A DNA stretch of 15,509 nt. It comes from an uncultured Lachnospiraceae bacterium (lineage in GTDB: Bacteria > Bacillota > Clostridia > Lachnospirales > Lachnospiraceae). The notes under the pieces were generated by a model that worked only from the letters and a program-made list of their open reading frames with translations, was not told the origin of the DNA and searched no databases. Shown one piece after another: positions 7,683-15,029 of the stretch. Positions within the stretch are counted from its first letter, which is position 1. Each line of letters opens with the position of its first letter. The DNA is taken from the NCBI GenBank assembly GCA_934317005.1, contig CAKREB010000027.1, positions 1 to 15,509 on the forward strand. Direction: 5' to 3'. Position numbers and translations under genes: made by a program.

Positions 7683-8045
7683 AGAGTGTATTTTATGGCT
7701 GCAGGTTGAAAATACCTGTGGACAACTGAATATCATCAATTACAACATGGAGATTTCTGGTATGTAATCATAACAATAATCAGTGGTAATTTGCGATGAG
7801 AGTCGATGGATCGAGAGATGAAGATGGAGCAGATAATGATGTTTGGCATGGCAGAATGATAATTACGCATGAAGGAGATTGTAGGATATCCTGGTCCTCG
7901 AAATGGCAGCAGAGGAGATGGTTGATAAATTCAGCCTTGTGCTCACGAATGTGACATGATTGTAATTCCTTAGTACACAAGGACGATGAATTAAAAATGT
8001 GTACCTACATGCTTAAAGAGCATTCAATATACTGAATTGTTTACA
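7683..8045. other. Stretch without a recognisable gene
   Basis: Stop codons break all forward frames. An open frame of 66 codons on the minus strand (7780-7980) has no recognisable motif and no good ribosome site. An extended -10-like TGTTATAAA at 7675-7683 has no -35. The stretch may be the eroded remains of element genes between the regulator and the Cys-rich gene, but I recognise no protein in it. Confidence 0.4.
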
Positions 8046-8059
8046 GGAGGATGTAGGAA

Positions 8060-8410
8060 ATGGGAATTATTCAAATAGGATCTGGAAAAAGATCGCATCA
8101 TATAGATGTGGAATATCAGGATCGCTTGGATAATGAAATACAAGATTGTATGAAATGCAGGTATTTTTGGGGAAATAGTAGTCGTTGTATCTCACAAAAA
8201 TGTTTTACAGAGAGGATGCGTAATAAATCGGATCAAAGGGAGTAGCAGGATAGAGACTGCGAAGGTTGTCCGTATCGACAGGAACAAGATTATTGTTTTC
8301 CTTGTATGAAGAAAATACTGGGGAGGAATAAGAAAGCCTTCAATGAAAAAGAACCTTGGAACACTAAAAATGATAGCTTTGCTAAGGATAAGGAGGATCA
8401 TTATGGATAA
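8060..8410 (+). pseudogene. Cys-rich small element protein split by an in-frame amber codon
   Basis: AGGAGG at 8046-8051 precedes the ATG. The first 61 codons end at TAG 8243-8245, with a four-Cys cluster (CMKC near residue 30, then Cys43 and Cys48, with YFWGN between). The same frame continues for 54 codons after the TAG to TAA 8408-8410 and holds a second four-Cys cluster, DCEGCPYR and YCFPCMKK. The two halves together look like one two-cluster, probably metal-binding protein, as found beside ParM-like genes in Firmicute ICEs. That is recalled family knowledge and I cannot name the family. The open end overlaps the next gene's ATG by 8 bases, suggesting former translational coupling. Alternatives are a sequencing error at 8243, a truncated 61-residue product, or readthrough of the TAG, which is followed by CAG. 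Confidence 0.65.
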
Positions 8411-8894
8411 AAATACAGTAGTTATCGCTATTGACCACGGCTGGTCAAATATGAAAACAGTACATGAGACTTTTACTTCTGGGATTCGTGAGATTACCAC
8501 GGAGCCGGCATTGTTTGAAAACGTCTTGGAGAAAGGTGGAAAGTATTATAAGGTCGGAAGCGAGCGATTAAAGGTCAAGGACAGCAAAGTGAAGTATGAG
8601 AAGAAGCAGTATCATATTACGATTGAGCGGATTTCGGTATATCCACAGTGCTTTGCGGCGGTTGCCAGTCAGATTAGTGAGTTTCCGGCAAAGGTGCTTG
8701 TTGTTGACATTGGTTCATGGACCGTTGATCTGATGCCGATCATCTTTGTGGGCGGTGGTGCAACGGTAATGAAACGGTTTGGACAGATGCAGCAGAGAAA
8801 TGTCAGATACATTGAAGATATCCGGGCAAATGCGAAAGGCTTTGATTATCTCGGTAAGATTTATCTTGAGAGAGTGATTCATCGAGCTGGATAG
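8403..8894 (+). pseudogene. ParM/StbA-like actin ATPase with two internal in-frame deletions
   Basis: An open frame of 163 residues, where ParM-like proteins of this type are about 300. AGGAGG (8391-8396) lies 6 bases before the ATG. Three actin-fold nucleotide motifs remain: phosphate 1 (AIDHGWSNMKT, residues 9-19), phosphate 2 (VVDIGSWTVDLMP, about 101-113) and the adenosine motif (IIFVGGGATVMKRFG, about 114-128). The stretch between phosphate 1 and the ITIERISVYPQC segment is too short. Phosphate 2 joins directly to the adenosine motif, where about 100 residues are expected. The filament-forming subdomains are therefore gone, though the frame is intact. The family role would be segregation or stabilisation of an excised element. 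Confidence 0.75.
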
Positions 8895-8902
8895 GGGGTG
8901 TA

Positions 8903-8960
8903 ATGGGACGCCAACAGTATGAACAGTTTTGCCTTCGTTTTAGTCCGGATAATCCGCAGT
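8903..8960 (+). pseudogene. 5' fragment of a small conserved element gene, fused out of frame to a MATE fragment
   Basis: GGGGGTG lies before ATG 8903. The first 19 codons (MGRQQYEQFCLRFSPDNPQ) look like the start of a small protein that often follows the ParM-like gene in these elements; this rests on recalled family knowledge. After about 8960 the DNA matches MATE transporter coding sequence in another frame. The original frame runs on only by chance to TGA 9062-9064, giving a 53-codon chimera with no sense after residue 19. Confidence 0.55.
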
Positions 8961-9482
8961 ATATATGCGATTGGACTTCCTGCAATTATTGCACAGGAAC
9001 TTATGTCTATCATGGTTTACGTGATGAAGTTGATTTTGAAGTTCAGTTCGTTTGCACAGATTGAATACGGATTGTATAAAGTGCAGCAGTTTGTGCTGTT
9101 TCTTGCCTTTGGATTTAGAGATGCGATTCCTCCGATTATTGCTTTTGCAACTTTATTTAATGCGGGGCAGTCAAGAGAATATTTTATCGGAGCAATGAGA
9201 ATTATTTCCATCAGTTTTATTATTGCTGGAATCAATGTAGCATATCAGGGGGATTTGGCATTGAACGGTGATATGGAATCGCTGGTGATTTCATTGCACA
9301 GACAACGTGTGGTTATATTACCATTGTCAGGCATTTTTAAAATTTTTGTCAGAAGCGGTCAGATGGGAGTTTCGCTGATCTGGTGGGCATTTCCAATAAC
9401 AGAGATTATTGCATGTCTGGTGGGATATGTATTTTTAAAGAGAAACAGAAAGAACAAAGTGGAAAGTTTAAGTTCAGGATGA
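8950..9482 (+). pseudogene. MATE family efflux transporter, C-terminal fragment with internal deletion
   Basis: Frame from about 8950 to TGA 9480-9482. It begins mid-protein at IRSIYAIGLPAIIAQ and continues through MVYVMKLILKF, YKVQQFVLFLAFGFRDAIPPIIAFA, then joins abruptly to TLFNAGQSREYFIGAMRIISISFI, and ends LIWWAFPITEIIACLVGYVFLKRN. Intact MATE transporters have about 450 residues and 12 helices. Here about 175 residues remain, the N-terminal half is absent, and roughly 35 residues are missing between the two middle blocks. The NVAYQG segment also has a short indel against the usual QALDGGMES form. Na+ or H+ coupled drug export is the family role; this copy cannot function. An in-frame ATG at 8919 belongs to the foreign leader sequence. 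Confidence 0.8.
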
Positions 9483-9500
9483 GGTTTTATAGTATTTTGG

Positions 9501-9529
9501 TTGTGGACCTATACATAGTTTGTTATAAT
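9501..9529 (+). promoter_or_regulatory. Promoter of the ABC exporter operon
   Basis: TATAAT at 9524-9529 preceded by an extended -10 TG (9521-9522). TTGTGG at 9501-9506 lies at a 17-base spacing. It is the first good promoter after the dead MATE gene, about 150 bases before the exporter start codon, leaving a long leader. Confidence 0.7.
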
Positions 9530-9574
9530 AAATTGTAACTAATGACGGATTTAGATTGAAAGTGAGGTACAATT

Positions 9575-9607
9575 ATGGTGGTATTTTGGCGTATTAGAAA
9601 TATCTAA
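9575..9607 (+). CDS. Possible 10-residue leader peptide
   Basis: ATG-led mini frame MVVFWRIRNI, preceded by GTGAGG at 9563-9568. It lies in the exporter leader and ends 2 bases before a strong hairpin, the layout of translation-sensing leaders. It could equally be chance. Confidence 0.3.
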   Translation: MVVFWRIRNI

Positions 9608-9609
9608 TG

Positions 9610-9638
9610 GCATGAAACTATGTTAAGTAGTTTTATGC
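9610..9638 (+). promoter_or_regulatory. Leader hairpin upstream of the exporter genes
   Basis: GCATGAAACTA (9610-9620) pairs over 11 bp, with one G-U, to TAGTTTTATGC (9628-9638); the loop is TGTTAAG. No T-run follows, so it is not a simple terminator. It sits 39 bases before the exporter ATG and could influence translation or RNA stability. Confidence 0.55.
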
Positions 9639-9677
9639 AGAGAATGGTGCAATAAACTATTTAATAAGGAGAATACC

Positions 9678-11519
9678 ATGATATTTCAGGATAATATTGC
9701 AAAAAAATATTTGCAGATACATAGCAGAAAGTACGGAATTTTAAACAATTTTTATTTTTATTGTAAAGAGAGTTTCATTTATAATAAGTTAGGATTTATT
9801 TTATCGTTGTTTTTAGTGCCAGCCGGGATTATAAAATCCGTGGCTTCGATATTTATTCCTAAACTTGTGATTGATTCGCTTGAAAGTTTTAGAAGTGAAT
9901 ATACATTCTTGATAAATATTATTATCGTAACGGTTGTTATTGCTGTCTCGTCTATTGTCGAACTGTTGGTAAAGAATACGATGGAGCACAATATGAATTC
10001 ATTCGTACTGATACAGCTCAACAAATTGTGGATTGAGAAAGTGTCAACCATGGATTATGAAGTATTTACATCAGAGCTTGGAAAGCAGTCTGCGAGCAAG
10101 GCGAGAATGACACTTGAGGGAACAACCAGATGGGGCATAGGTACATATATTCCAAGATTGTTGGAATTATTAACGGGTTTTATCGGCTTTATTATATATG
10201 GTGTGATGCTCATATATGTTCATCCTCTTGTCCTTGCTGCTCTTATCACAGCATATGCAGTAAATATGGTTGTGACTCTTTATGCAGAGAAGAAAAAACA
10301 GATGCTGAAGGACGATGCTGCAAAAGCAGAACGAAAAATGAATTATTTTGCTTATAGCACCAGAGGTTTAAGCATAGCTAAGGACATCAGAGTATATTCC
10401 ATGAGAGAGTGGATTAGTCAGATGGCTGGAATGGCAAGGCTTGATAAGAAAATAGTAGATGACAAGGTTCAAAACTATCAACTGTTTGTTCTTATCGTCA
10501 ACGGTATAGTTGTCTTGTTGAGAGATGGTTTAGTATATCTGATATTGATATGGCTTACTCTTAAAGGTGACATTACTATTGGCAGCTTCGCACTGTATGC
10601 AGCCGCAGTAAATGGTCTTGGTGAGTGGTTAGCGCAGATAACGACAGGGGTTGGTGCATTTAGAGAAAGTGATAATAATGTAACTGATTTCAGGCAGTTT
10701 CTTAGTTTGCCGGACGGAAAGATTGGTTCTGAGGAGAAATTGGAACTTTCCGGTGCTCCGAGCATAGAACTGGATAATGTTTCGTTTTCTTATGACGGTA
10801 AGAATGATGTGTTAGATAATGTATCATTAAAGGTGAAACCGGGTGAGAAGATTGCTATGGTTGGTTCCAATGGAGCCGGAAAGACTACACTTATCAAATT
10901 GTTATGTGGTTTGCTGCATCCGTCAGCCGGGCAGATATTGATTGACGGAATCCCGATTTCATCTGTTGCCTGGGAAGATTGCTCAAAGGCAATATCCGCA
11001 GTTTTTCAGGAATCTGTGCTGTTGCCTGTCAGTATTAAGAGAAATATTGTCATGAATGATAAAGCAGTTGATGAAGAAAGGCTGGCTCGCATTGTAACTC
11101 TTGTAGGACTTGAGGATAAGATTGCTTCATTGGAAATGGGACTAGAGACACCGTTAGTAAGGCATATCACTGAAAATGGAACGGAATTTTCAGGCGGTGA
11201 AGTTCAAAAACTCTTGTTGGCACGAGCAATTTATAAGGAATCTCCTGTTTTGATTCTTGATGAGCCTACAGCCGCAATGGATCCAATTGCGGAGCAGAAT
11301 GTTTATCTGCAATATAACGAGTTATCTAAGAACAAAACGGCTTTTTTTATTTCTCACAGACTGTCCTCTACAAGGTTCTGTGACAGGATAATACTTATTG
11401 ATGGCGGCAAAATCAGAGAAGCCGGTACACATGATGAGCTTATGGATAAGGGTGGTCTGTATCATGACATGTATATGATACAGAGCAGGTATTATCAGGA
11501 GGGGGTGTCAGCAATATGA
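9678..11519 (+). CDS. ABC transporter, fused permease/ATPase half-transporter 1
   Basis: 613 residues in the exporter layout. The N-terminal membrane domain has hydrophobic stretches near 35-62, 74-97, 160-202 and 268-295; the ATPase domain starts near 365. Walker A is GSNGAGKTT (about 395), Q-loop FQESVLLP, signature FSGGEVQ (about 503, with Glu in place of the usual Gln), Walker B VLILDEPTAAMD (about 525), and H-loop FISHRLSS (about 559). Catalytic Glu and His are present. AAGGAG at 9666-9671 precedes the ATG. No peptidase C39 domain is present, so it is not a double-glycine bacteriocin processor. It overlaps the next gene by ATGA and almost certainly forms a heterodimer with it. The substrate is unknown; no RiPP precursor or immunity gene is seen nearby. 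Confidence 0.93.
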   Translation: MIFQDNIAKKYLQIHSRKYGILNNFYFYCKESFIYNKLGFILSLFLVPAGIIKSVASIFIPKLVIDSLESFRSEYTFLINIIIVTVVIAVSSIVELLVKNTMEHNMNSFVLIQLNKLWIEKVSTMDYEVFTSELGKQSASKARMTLEGTTRWGIGTYIPRLLELLTGFIGFIIYGVMLIYVHPLVLAALITAYAVNMVVTLYAEKKKQMLKDDAAKAERKMNYFAYSTRGLSIAKDIRVYSMREWISQMAGMARLDKKIVDDKVQNYQLFVLIVNGIVVLLRDGLVYLILIWLTLKGDITIGSFALYAAAVNGLGEWLAQITTGVGAFRESDNNVTDFRQFLSLPDGKIGSEEKLELSGAPSIELDNVSFSYDGKNDVLDNVSLKVKPGEKIAMVGSNGAGKTTLIKLLCGLLHPSAGQILIDGIPISSVAWEDCSKAISAVFQESVLLPVSIKRNIVMNDKAVDEERLARIVTLVGLEDKIASLEMGLETPLVRHITENGTEFSGGEVQKLLLARAIYKESPVLILDEPTAAMDPIAEQNVYLQYNELSKNKTAFFISHRLSSTRFCDRIILIDGGKIREAGTHDELMDKGGLYHDMYMIQSRYYQEGVSAI

Positions 11520-13384
11520 AAAAGAACGGCAGAACCCTCTTAGATGACATTAAATTGATTCATCGCGGAATGAATGAATTTGAGATATTTCTTCCGGGAC
11601 AGCTTAAATTGTTGTTCGTATATTCTGCGATAACCATGCTAATACCGTATATTGGTATCTGCATGACATCTGTAGTTATAAGTGAGCTCAGTTCGCAGCA
11701 GCGGGTATGGGTATTGACTGTGAGTGTAACTGTTGCAATTATGCTGACATTGATACTTACGACAGTATCGGCAGTTATCAATAAACGGATTTCGGTTGGT
11801 TATAACCAATTGTTTCCGGCACATGAGATTAGACTTAATGAGAAAGCAAATGCTATGAAATTCAGTCTTTTGGAAAATGAAAAGATTAGAGAATTGCGTG
11901 ATGAAGTATCTGGCAGCATAAGTTGTTCAGGTGCAGGCATGGGAAGTCTTTACTGGGACTGTGAAATAATCTTTAAGGCTTTGTTTTCAGCAGCGACTGC
12001 GATTGTGCTGTTGGCATTTAATGCAGGTGTTAAGGGGACTACACTGGGATTTGACAACACTTTGTTTGGATTTGCAAATTCTGTCTGGGGATATTTGGTG
12101 TTGACAGTTATTATTATCATTTCTGCAGCCGTATCATCGAAAATGACGAGCAAAATATTTGATGTTTCTTTTGATGTATTCAAAAACGGTGCCAGATACA
12201 ATCGGTATGCAGACTATTACAAGCTGGAATACCTTTCTGACGATAAGTCAGCTCAGGATGTTCGTCTGTATGCTCAGAAAAATCTGATTTTGGACGAGGT
12301 CTTGGATAAGTGTTATATTCCGTTTGCAGAGGGTGATAAGAGAGAAAAAGATGCTTCGAGCAAAAATAACGGAATCATGCTCTTGTTAAGTGCCCTTACA
12401 GGCGGATTTGTCTATATCCTTGTTGGTGCTAAGGCGATAAATGGCAGTATAGGAATAGGTAATGTATTGCTTACATATTCTGCTGTTACAATGCTTATCA
12501 AAGCACTGACAGATTTTGCGATGACATTTACTGACCTTAGGAATAATAATGAGCATTTGCTAAGATACTTCGATTATGTTTCTTTGGAAGAAGAAACCGG
12601 TGCTGCAGATAAATCTGTTGATTGTAATTATGCACAGGTGAATATTGATAATGTATCGTTTAAGTATCCGGGCTCTAAGAATTATGCACTTAAAAATGTG
12701 TCTCTTTTCATAGAAAACGGACAAAAAGTCGCAATAGTTGGAGCCAACGGTTCGGGCAAGACAACTTTGGTAAAGCTGATATGCGGATTGTACGATGTTA
12801 CAAAAGGTTCTATTAAGATTAACGATACAGTGGTAACAGCACGAAATAGAAATGAATTTGGAAAGTGGCTGTCGGCTGTATTTCAGGATTTCAGCCTGCT
12901 GGCTCTGCCGATAGGTAACAATATTTCAGCAGGCAAATTATATGACGAATCCAAAGTTTGGAAAGCGTTGGAAAAAGTCGGGATCAGGGAAAAGATTGAG
13001 AAGTACCCTGAGAAATTAGAACAATCTCTGTTTAAGGATTACGATGATGATGGCGTGGAACTGTCTGGTGGTGAGGCACAGAAGATAGCCATAGCGCGAG
13101 GCATTTATAAAGATGCGGCTTTGATTATACTTGATGAGCCAACAGCAGCACTAGATCCGTTTGCAGAGTATGAGATTTTTACAAAGATGAATGATTTATC
13201 GCAGGATAAAACGACGATATTTATAAGTCATAGGCTTTATTCATGTAAATTCTGCGACAAAGTAATCGTTATGGATGGCGGTGAGATAGTACAGGTGGGA
13301 ACGCATGATGAATTAGTTAAAATCAAGGGCAGGTATTCAGAAATGTGGAATGCTCAAGCCAAACATTATATTGTAAATAACTAA
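11516..13384 (+). CDS. ABC transporter, fused permease/ATPase half-transporter 2
   Basis: 622 residues, partner of the gene before it, with ATGA overlap and AGGAGGGGG at 11497-11505. Membrane segments lie near residues 30-56, 63-88, 150-170, 190-208 and 287-305, and the ATPase domain starts near 375. Walker A is GANGSGKTT (about 408), Q-loop FQDFSLLALP, signature LSGGEAQ (about 515), Walker B LIILDEPTAALD (about 535), and H-loop FISHRLYS (about 569). Both halves keep a full set of ATPase motifs, so neither site is obviously degenerate. The role is inferred to be export of a peptide, lipid or drug; nothing in the sequence decides which. Both genes are intact, in contrast with the ruined genes to the left. 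Confidence 0.93.
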   Translation: MKKNGRTLLDDIKLIHRGMNEFEIFLPGQLKLLFVYSAITMLIPYIGICMTSVVISELSSQQRVWVLTVSVTVAIMLTLILTTVSAVINKRISVGYNQLFPAHEIRLNEKANAMKFSLLENEKIRELRDEVSGSISCSGAGMGSLYWDCEIIFKALFSAATAIVLLAFNAGVKGTTLGFDNTLFGFANSVWGYLVLTVIIIISAAVSSKMTSKIFDVSFDVFKNGARYNRYADYYKLEYLSDDKSAQDVRLYAQKNLILDEVLDKCYIPFAEGDKREKDASSKNNGIMLLLSALTGGFVYILVGAKAINGSIGIGNVLLTYSAVTMLIKALTDFAMTFTDLRNNNEHLLRYFDYVSLEEETGAADKSVDCNYAQVNIDNVSFKYPGSKNYALKNVSLFIENGQKVAIVGANGSGKTTLVKLICGLYDVTKGSIKINDTVVTARNRNEFGKWLSAVFQDFSLLALPIGNNISAGKLYDESKVWKALEKVGIREKIEKYPEKLEQSLFKDYDDDGVELSGGEAQKIAIARGIYKDAALIILDEPTAALDPFAEYEIFTKMNDLSQDKTTIFISHRLYSCKFCDKVIVMDGGEIVQVGTHDELVKIKGRYSEMWNAQAKHYIVNN

Positions 13385-13407
13385 AAACACCGGAAGAAAA
13401 CAAAAAG

Positions 13408-13447
13408 CGAAAGGCATCAATGTTCTATGATATGTTGGTGCTTTTCG
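13408..13447 (+). terminator. Long stem-loop after the exporter operon, probable terminator
   Basis: About 15-16 bp pair between 13408-13423 and 13432-13447, with four G-U pairs: CGAAAGGCATCAATG against its near complement ending GGTGCTTTTCG. An A-run lies on the left flank and TTTT lies inside the right arm, so it may end transcription in both directions, more clearly on the minus strand. It lies 23 bases after the exporter stop codon. Confidence 0.55.
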
Positions 13448-13576
13448 TGGAAAGGTAGATTATAAACTATGAATAATAAATTTTAAGTGATAAATGATTT
13501 AGCGGATTATGGAAAGATGCAATGATACCAGTGCTTTCACATATGAAATTAAATCTCTTAAAACAGGTGAAATCTC

Positions 13577-13632
13577 AATCGGAATTGACCGAGCTGAAAG
13601 CGAGGGATACTTCTTGTCCGAAGGGCAAGAAG
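13577..13632 (+). repeat. 56-nt structured repeat R1, copy A
   Basis: First of three equal-length copies, 49/56 identical to each of copies B and C. Hairpin 1 is TCGG-AATTGA-CCGA (13579-13592). Hairpin 2 is CTTCTTGTCC-GAA-GGGCAAGAAG (13610-13632), 10 bp with one G-U pair. It ends 59 bases before the DUF6440 start codon. Confidence 0.9.
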
Positions 13633-13691
13633 GTGGAGTTGAGAAAGATTATAACAATCGAAATTTAACGCTTGAGAAAAGAGGAATAAAC

Positions 13692-13877
13692 ATGGCAAAG
13701 AAAGAAGAAAGATTTGAAGTTATATTTAGAGACGGAAGTCAGCTTAAGGATGAAGGGGTTCGTCAAATCCTTGTAGATAAGGAAACTGGGGTTAACTATC
13801 TTTGTTGGAAATCCGGATATGGAGCGGGTATTACACCTCTTCTGGATTCTGAAGGAAAAGTCATAGTTACAAAGTAA
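13692..13877 (+). CDS. DUF6440 family small protein
   Basis: 61 residues, start MAKKEERFEVIFRDGSQ and middle VDKETGVNYLCWKSGYGAG, the recognisable DUF6440 pattern over its whole length. Function is unknown; no membrane segment or catalytic motif is seen. The frame is open upstream to 13509, but that part translates repeat R1. GAGG at 13681-13684 lies 7 bases before the chosen ATG, so 13692 is taken. The stop codon abuts copy B of the repeat. First of four small unrelated genes in the array. Confidence 0.85.
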   Translation: MAKKEERFEVIFRDGSQLKDEGVRQILVDKETGVNYLCWKSGYGAGITPLLDSEGKVIVTK

Positions 13878-13933
13878 AATCGGAATTGACCGGACTAGAA
13901 GAGAGGGATACTTCTTGTCCGAATGACAAGAAG
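13878..13933 (+). repeat. 56-nt structured repeat R1, copy B
   Basis: Starts at the base after the DUF6440 stop and ends 16 bases before the GNAT start, filling most of the 72-base gap. Hairpin 1 keeps pairing through a T-G pair (TCGG/CCGG). Hairpin 2 is CTTCTTGTC-CGAAT-GACAAGAAG: the G-U pair of copy A is an A-U pair here, and the top C-G pair is lost. Confidence 0.9.
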
Positions 13934-13949
13934 TTAAAGAGATAACATA

Positions 13950-14519
13950 ATGAAAAATCTAAAGTTAAAAAAAGCATCTATAAGAGATCTTGATCAGATA
14001 AGGACGCTGTACTGGAGACTTTTGGACAGTTCTCCGGAATATGGTCGGATCTTACAGTGGAAAAAGAATATATACCCAAATGATAATGACTGGAATAATT
14101 ATATTATAAATGATGAAATGTATTTGATTTTGGATAATATAAATGTGATTGGTGCAGTAGCGGTAACCAATGCGCAGTCAAAAGAATATAGAAAGATTCA
14201 CTGGAAAGTTAAGGCGGATGATCAGGGAGTAGCGGTAGTTCATCTGCTAATGATTTTACCTGAATATCAAGGAGGTGGAGCAGCAACAGCAACACTTGAT
14301 GAAATTATCAAGATGGCTACAGGCAAACAGAAAAGAGTAGTGCGACTGGACGCAATCGGAACTAATGTGCCTGCGCAGAAATTGTATGAAAAATACGGCT
14401 TTGTTAATTGCGGAACAGCACAGGAGTACTATGAAAGTACCGGAAAGACAGAGTTCGTGTTTTATGAATATGCGCTAGCAGAGCAGGAGTTACATACGGA
14501 GAAGAAAAATATTTGCTAA
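13950..14519 (+). CDS. GNAT family N-acetyltransferase
   Basis: 189 residues. Expected to transfer an acetyl group from acetyl-CoA to an amine of unknown identity. The beginning LKKASIRDLDQI is a typical GNAT first strand. Motif A is MILPEYQGGGAATATLDEI near residues 103-120, giving Q-x-x-G-x-A for pyrophosphate binding. LYEKYGF near 148-154 is the classic C-terminal block. The ribosome site is weak (AAAGAG at 13936-13941). Copy B of repeat R1 lies directly upstream. The next gene's start codon is 16 bases after the stop, with no repeat between, so these two genes form one unit. Confidence 0.9.
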   Translation: MKNLKLKKASIRDLDQIRTLYWRLLDSSPEYGRILQWKKNIYPNDNDWNNYIINDEMYLILDNINVIGAVAVTNAQSKEYRKIHWKVKADDQGVAVVHLLMILPEYQGGGAATATLDEIIKMATGKQKRVVRLDAIGTNVPAQKLYEKYGFVNCGTAQEYYESTGKTEFVFYEYALAEQELHTEKKNIC

Positions 14520-14535
14520 ATTGGAGGTAAGTAAA

Positions 14536-14922
14536 ATGGATACGGTGATACAAGATACCATGCTTTTCTTTGACAAGCATGAAACAGCTTATCCTCTGTA
14601 TGAGCAGTTTCAGGAAAAGCTGCTTGCCCGTTTTCCGGAAAGTCGAATCAAGGTGCAAAAATCCCAAATCTCATACTACAATAGACATCTGTATGCTTAC
14701 GTGTCCTTCTTGAAGGTAAAAAAGAAATCAGAACTCCCCGAAGACTATTTTGTGATGACGCTGGGGCTGTCTGCTCCATTGGACTCAAACCGGGTAGCGG
14801 TAAAAACTGAGCCTTATCCGGGACGGTGGACAACTCATTTTGTCATCAGCAATTTATCCGATTTAGATGAAGAATTATTTGATTGGATTGAGCAAGCATA
14901 TCAATTTGCTCAGGAAAAATGA
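14536..14922 (+). CDS. DUF5655 domain protein
   Basis: 128 residues. Recognised as DUF5655-like by LFFDKHETAYPLYEQF at the start, then RIKVQKSQISYYNRHLYAYVSF, TEPYPGRWTTHFVIS and a C-terminal helix EELFDWIEQAYQFA. Function is unknown; the family is often seen alone or attached to other small domains in transferable gene sets. ATG 14536 is chosen because GGAGG at 14523-14527 lies 8 bases upstream; a TTG at 14521 in the same frame would sit on that site. The gap to the GNAT gene is 16 bases, so the two are probably co-transcribed. Confidence 0.85.
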   Translation: MDTVIQDTMLFFDKHETAYPLYEQFQEKLLARFPESRIKVQKSQISYYNRHLYAYVSFLKVKKKSELPEDYFVMTLGLSAPLDSNRVAVKTEPYPGRWTTHFVISNLSDLDEELFDWIEQAYQFAQEK

Positions 14923-14930
14923 TGATGTAC

Positions 14931-14960
14931 AATTCCGGTTTGCAGAATTAATAAAATCGG
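14931..14960 (+). repeat. 30-bp direct repeat R2, left copy
   Basis: AATTCCGGTTTGCAGAAT and the following 12 bases match 15030-15059 at 23 of 30 positions. It overlaps the first 6 bases of R1 copy C. A shorter related start, AATTCCGGTT, appears after the VOC gene at 15418-15427. Confidence 0.7.
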
Positions 14961-15010
14961 TATTGATCGAGCTGAAAGCCAGGGATGCTTTTTGTCTGTA
15001 GGGCAAGAAG
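14955..15010 (+). repeat. 56-nt structured repeat R1, copy C
   Basis: Same length as copies A and B. Hairpin 1 is TCGG-TATTGA-TCGA and hairpin 2 is CTTTTTGTCT-GTA-GGGCAAGAAG. The base changes against copy A fall as G-U pairs inside the stems, so the fold is kept. It lies 32 bases after the DUF5655 stop and 68 bases before the VOC start, between two R2 direct repeats. Confidence 0.9.
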
Positions 15011-15029
15011 ATATAAAATCAAATTTATA

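Noticed and set aside
7780..7980. 66-codon minus-strand frame
   Set aside because: No motif, no ribosome site; consistent with chance.
9678..13384. Bacteriocin or lantibiotic processing exporter
   Set aside because: Neither half has a C39 peptidase domain and no precursor peptide or modification gene is visible nearby.
13509..13691. N-terminal extension of the DUF6440 protein
   Set aside because: The extension translates the R1 repeat, has no good ribosome site, and the family begins at MAKKEERF.
14521..14535. TTG start for the DUF5655 protein
   Set aside because: It overlaps the ribosome site GGAGG that serves ATG 14536.
13577..15010. CRISPR array
   Set aside because: Only three copies, 56 nt each, separated by genes of hundreds of bases, with no regular spacers or cas genes.
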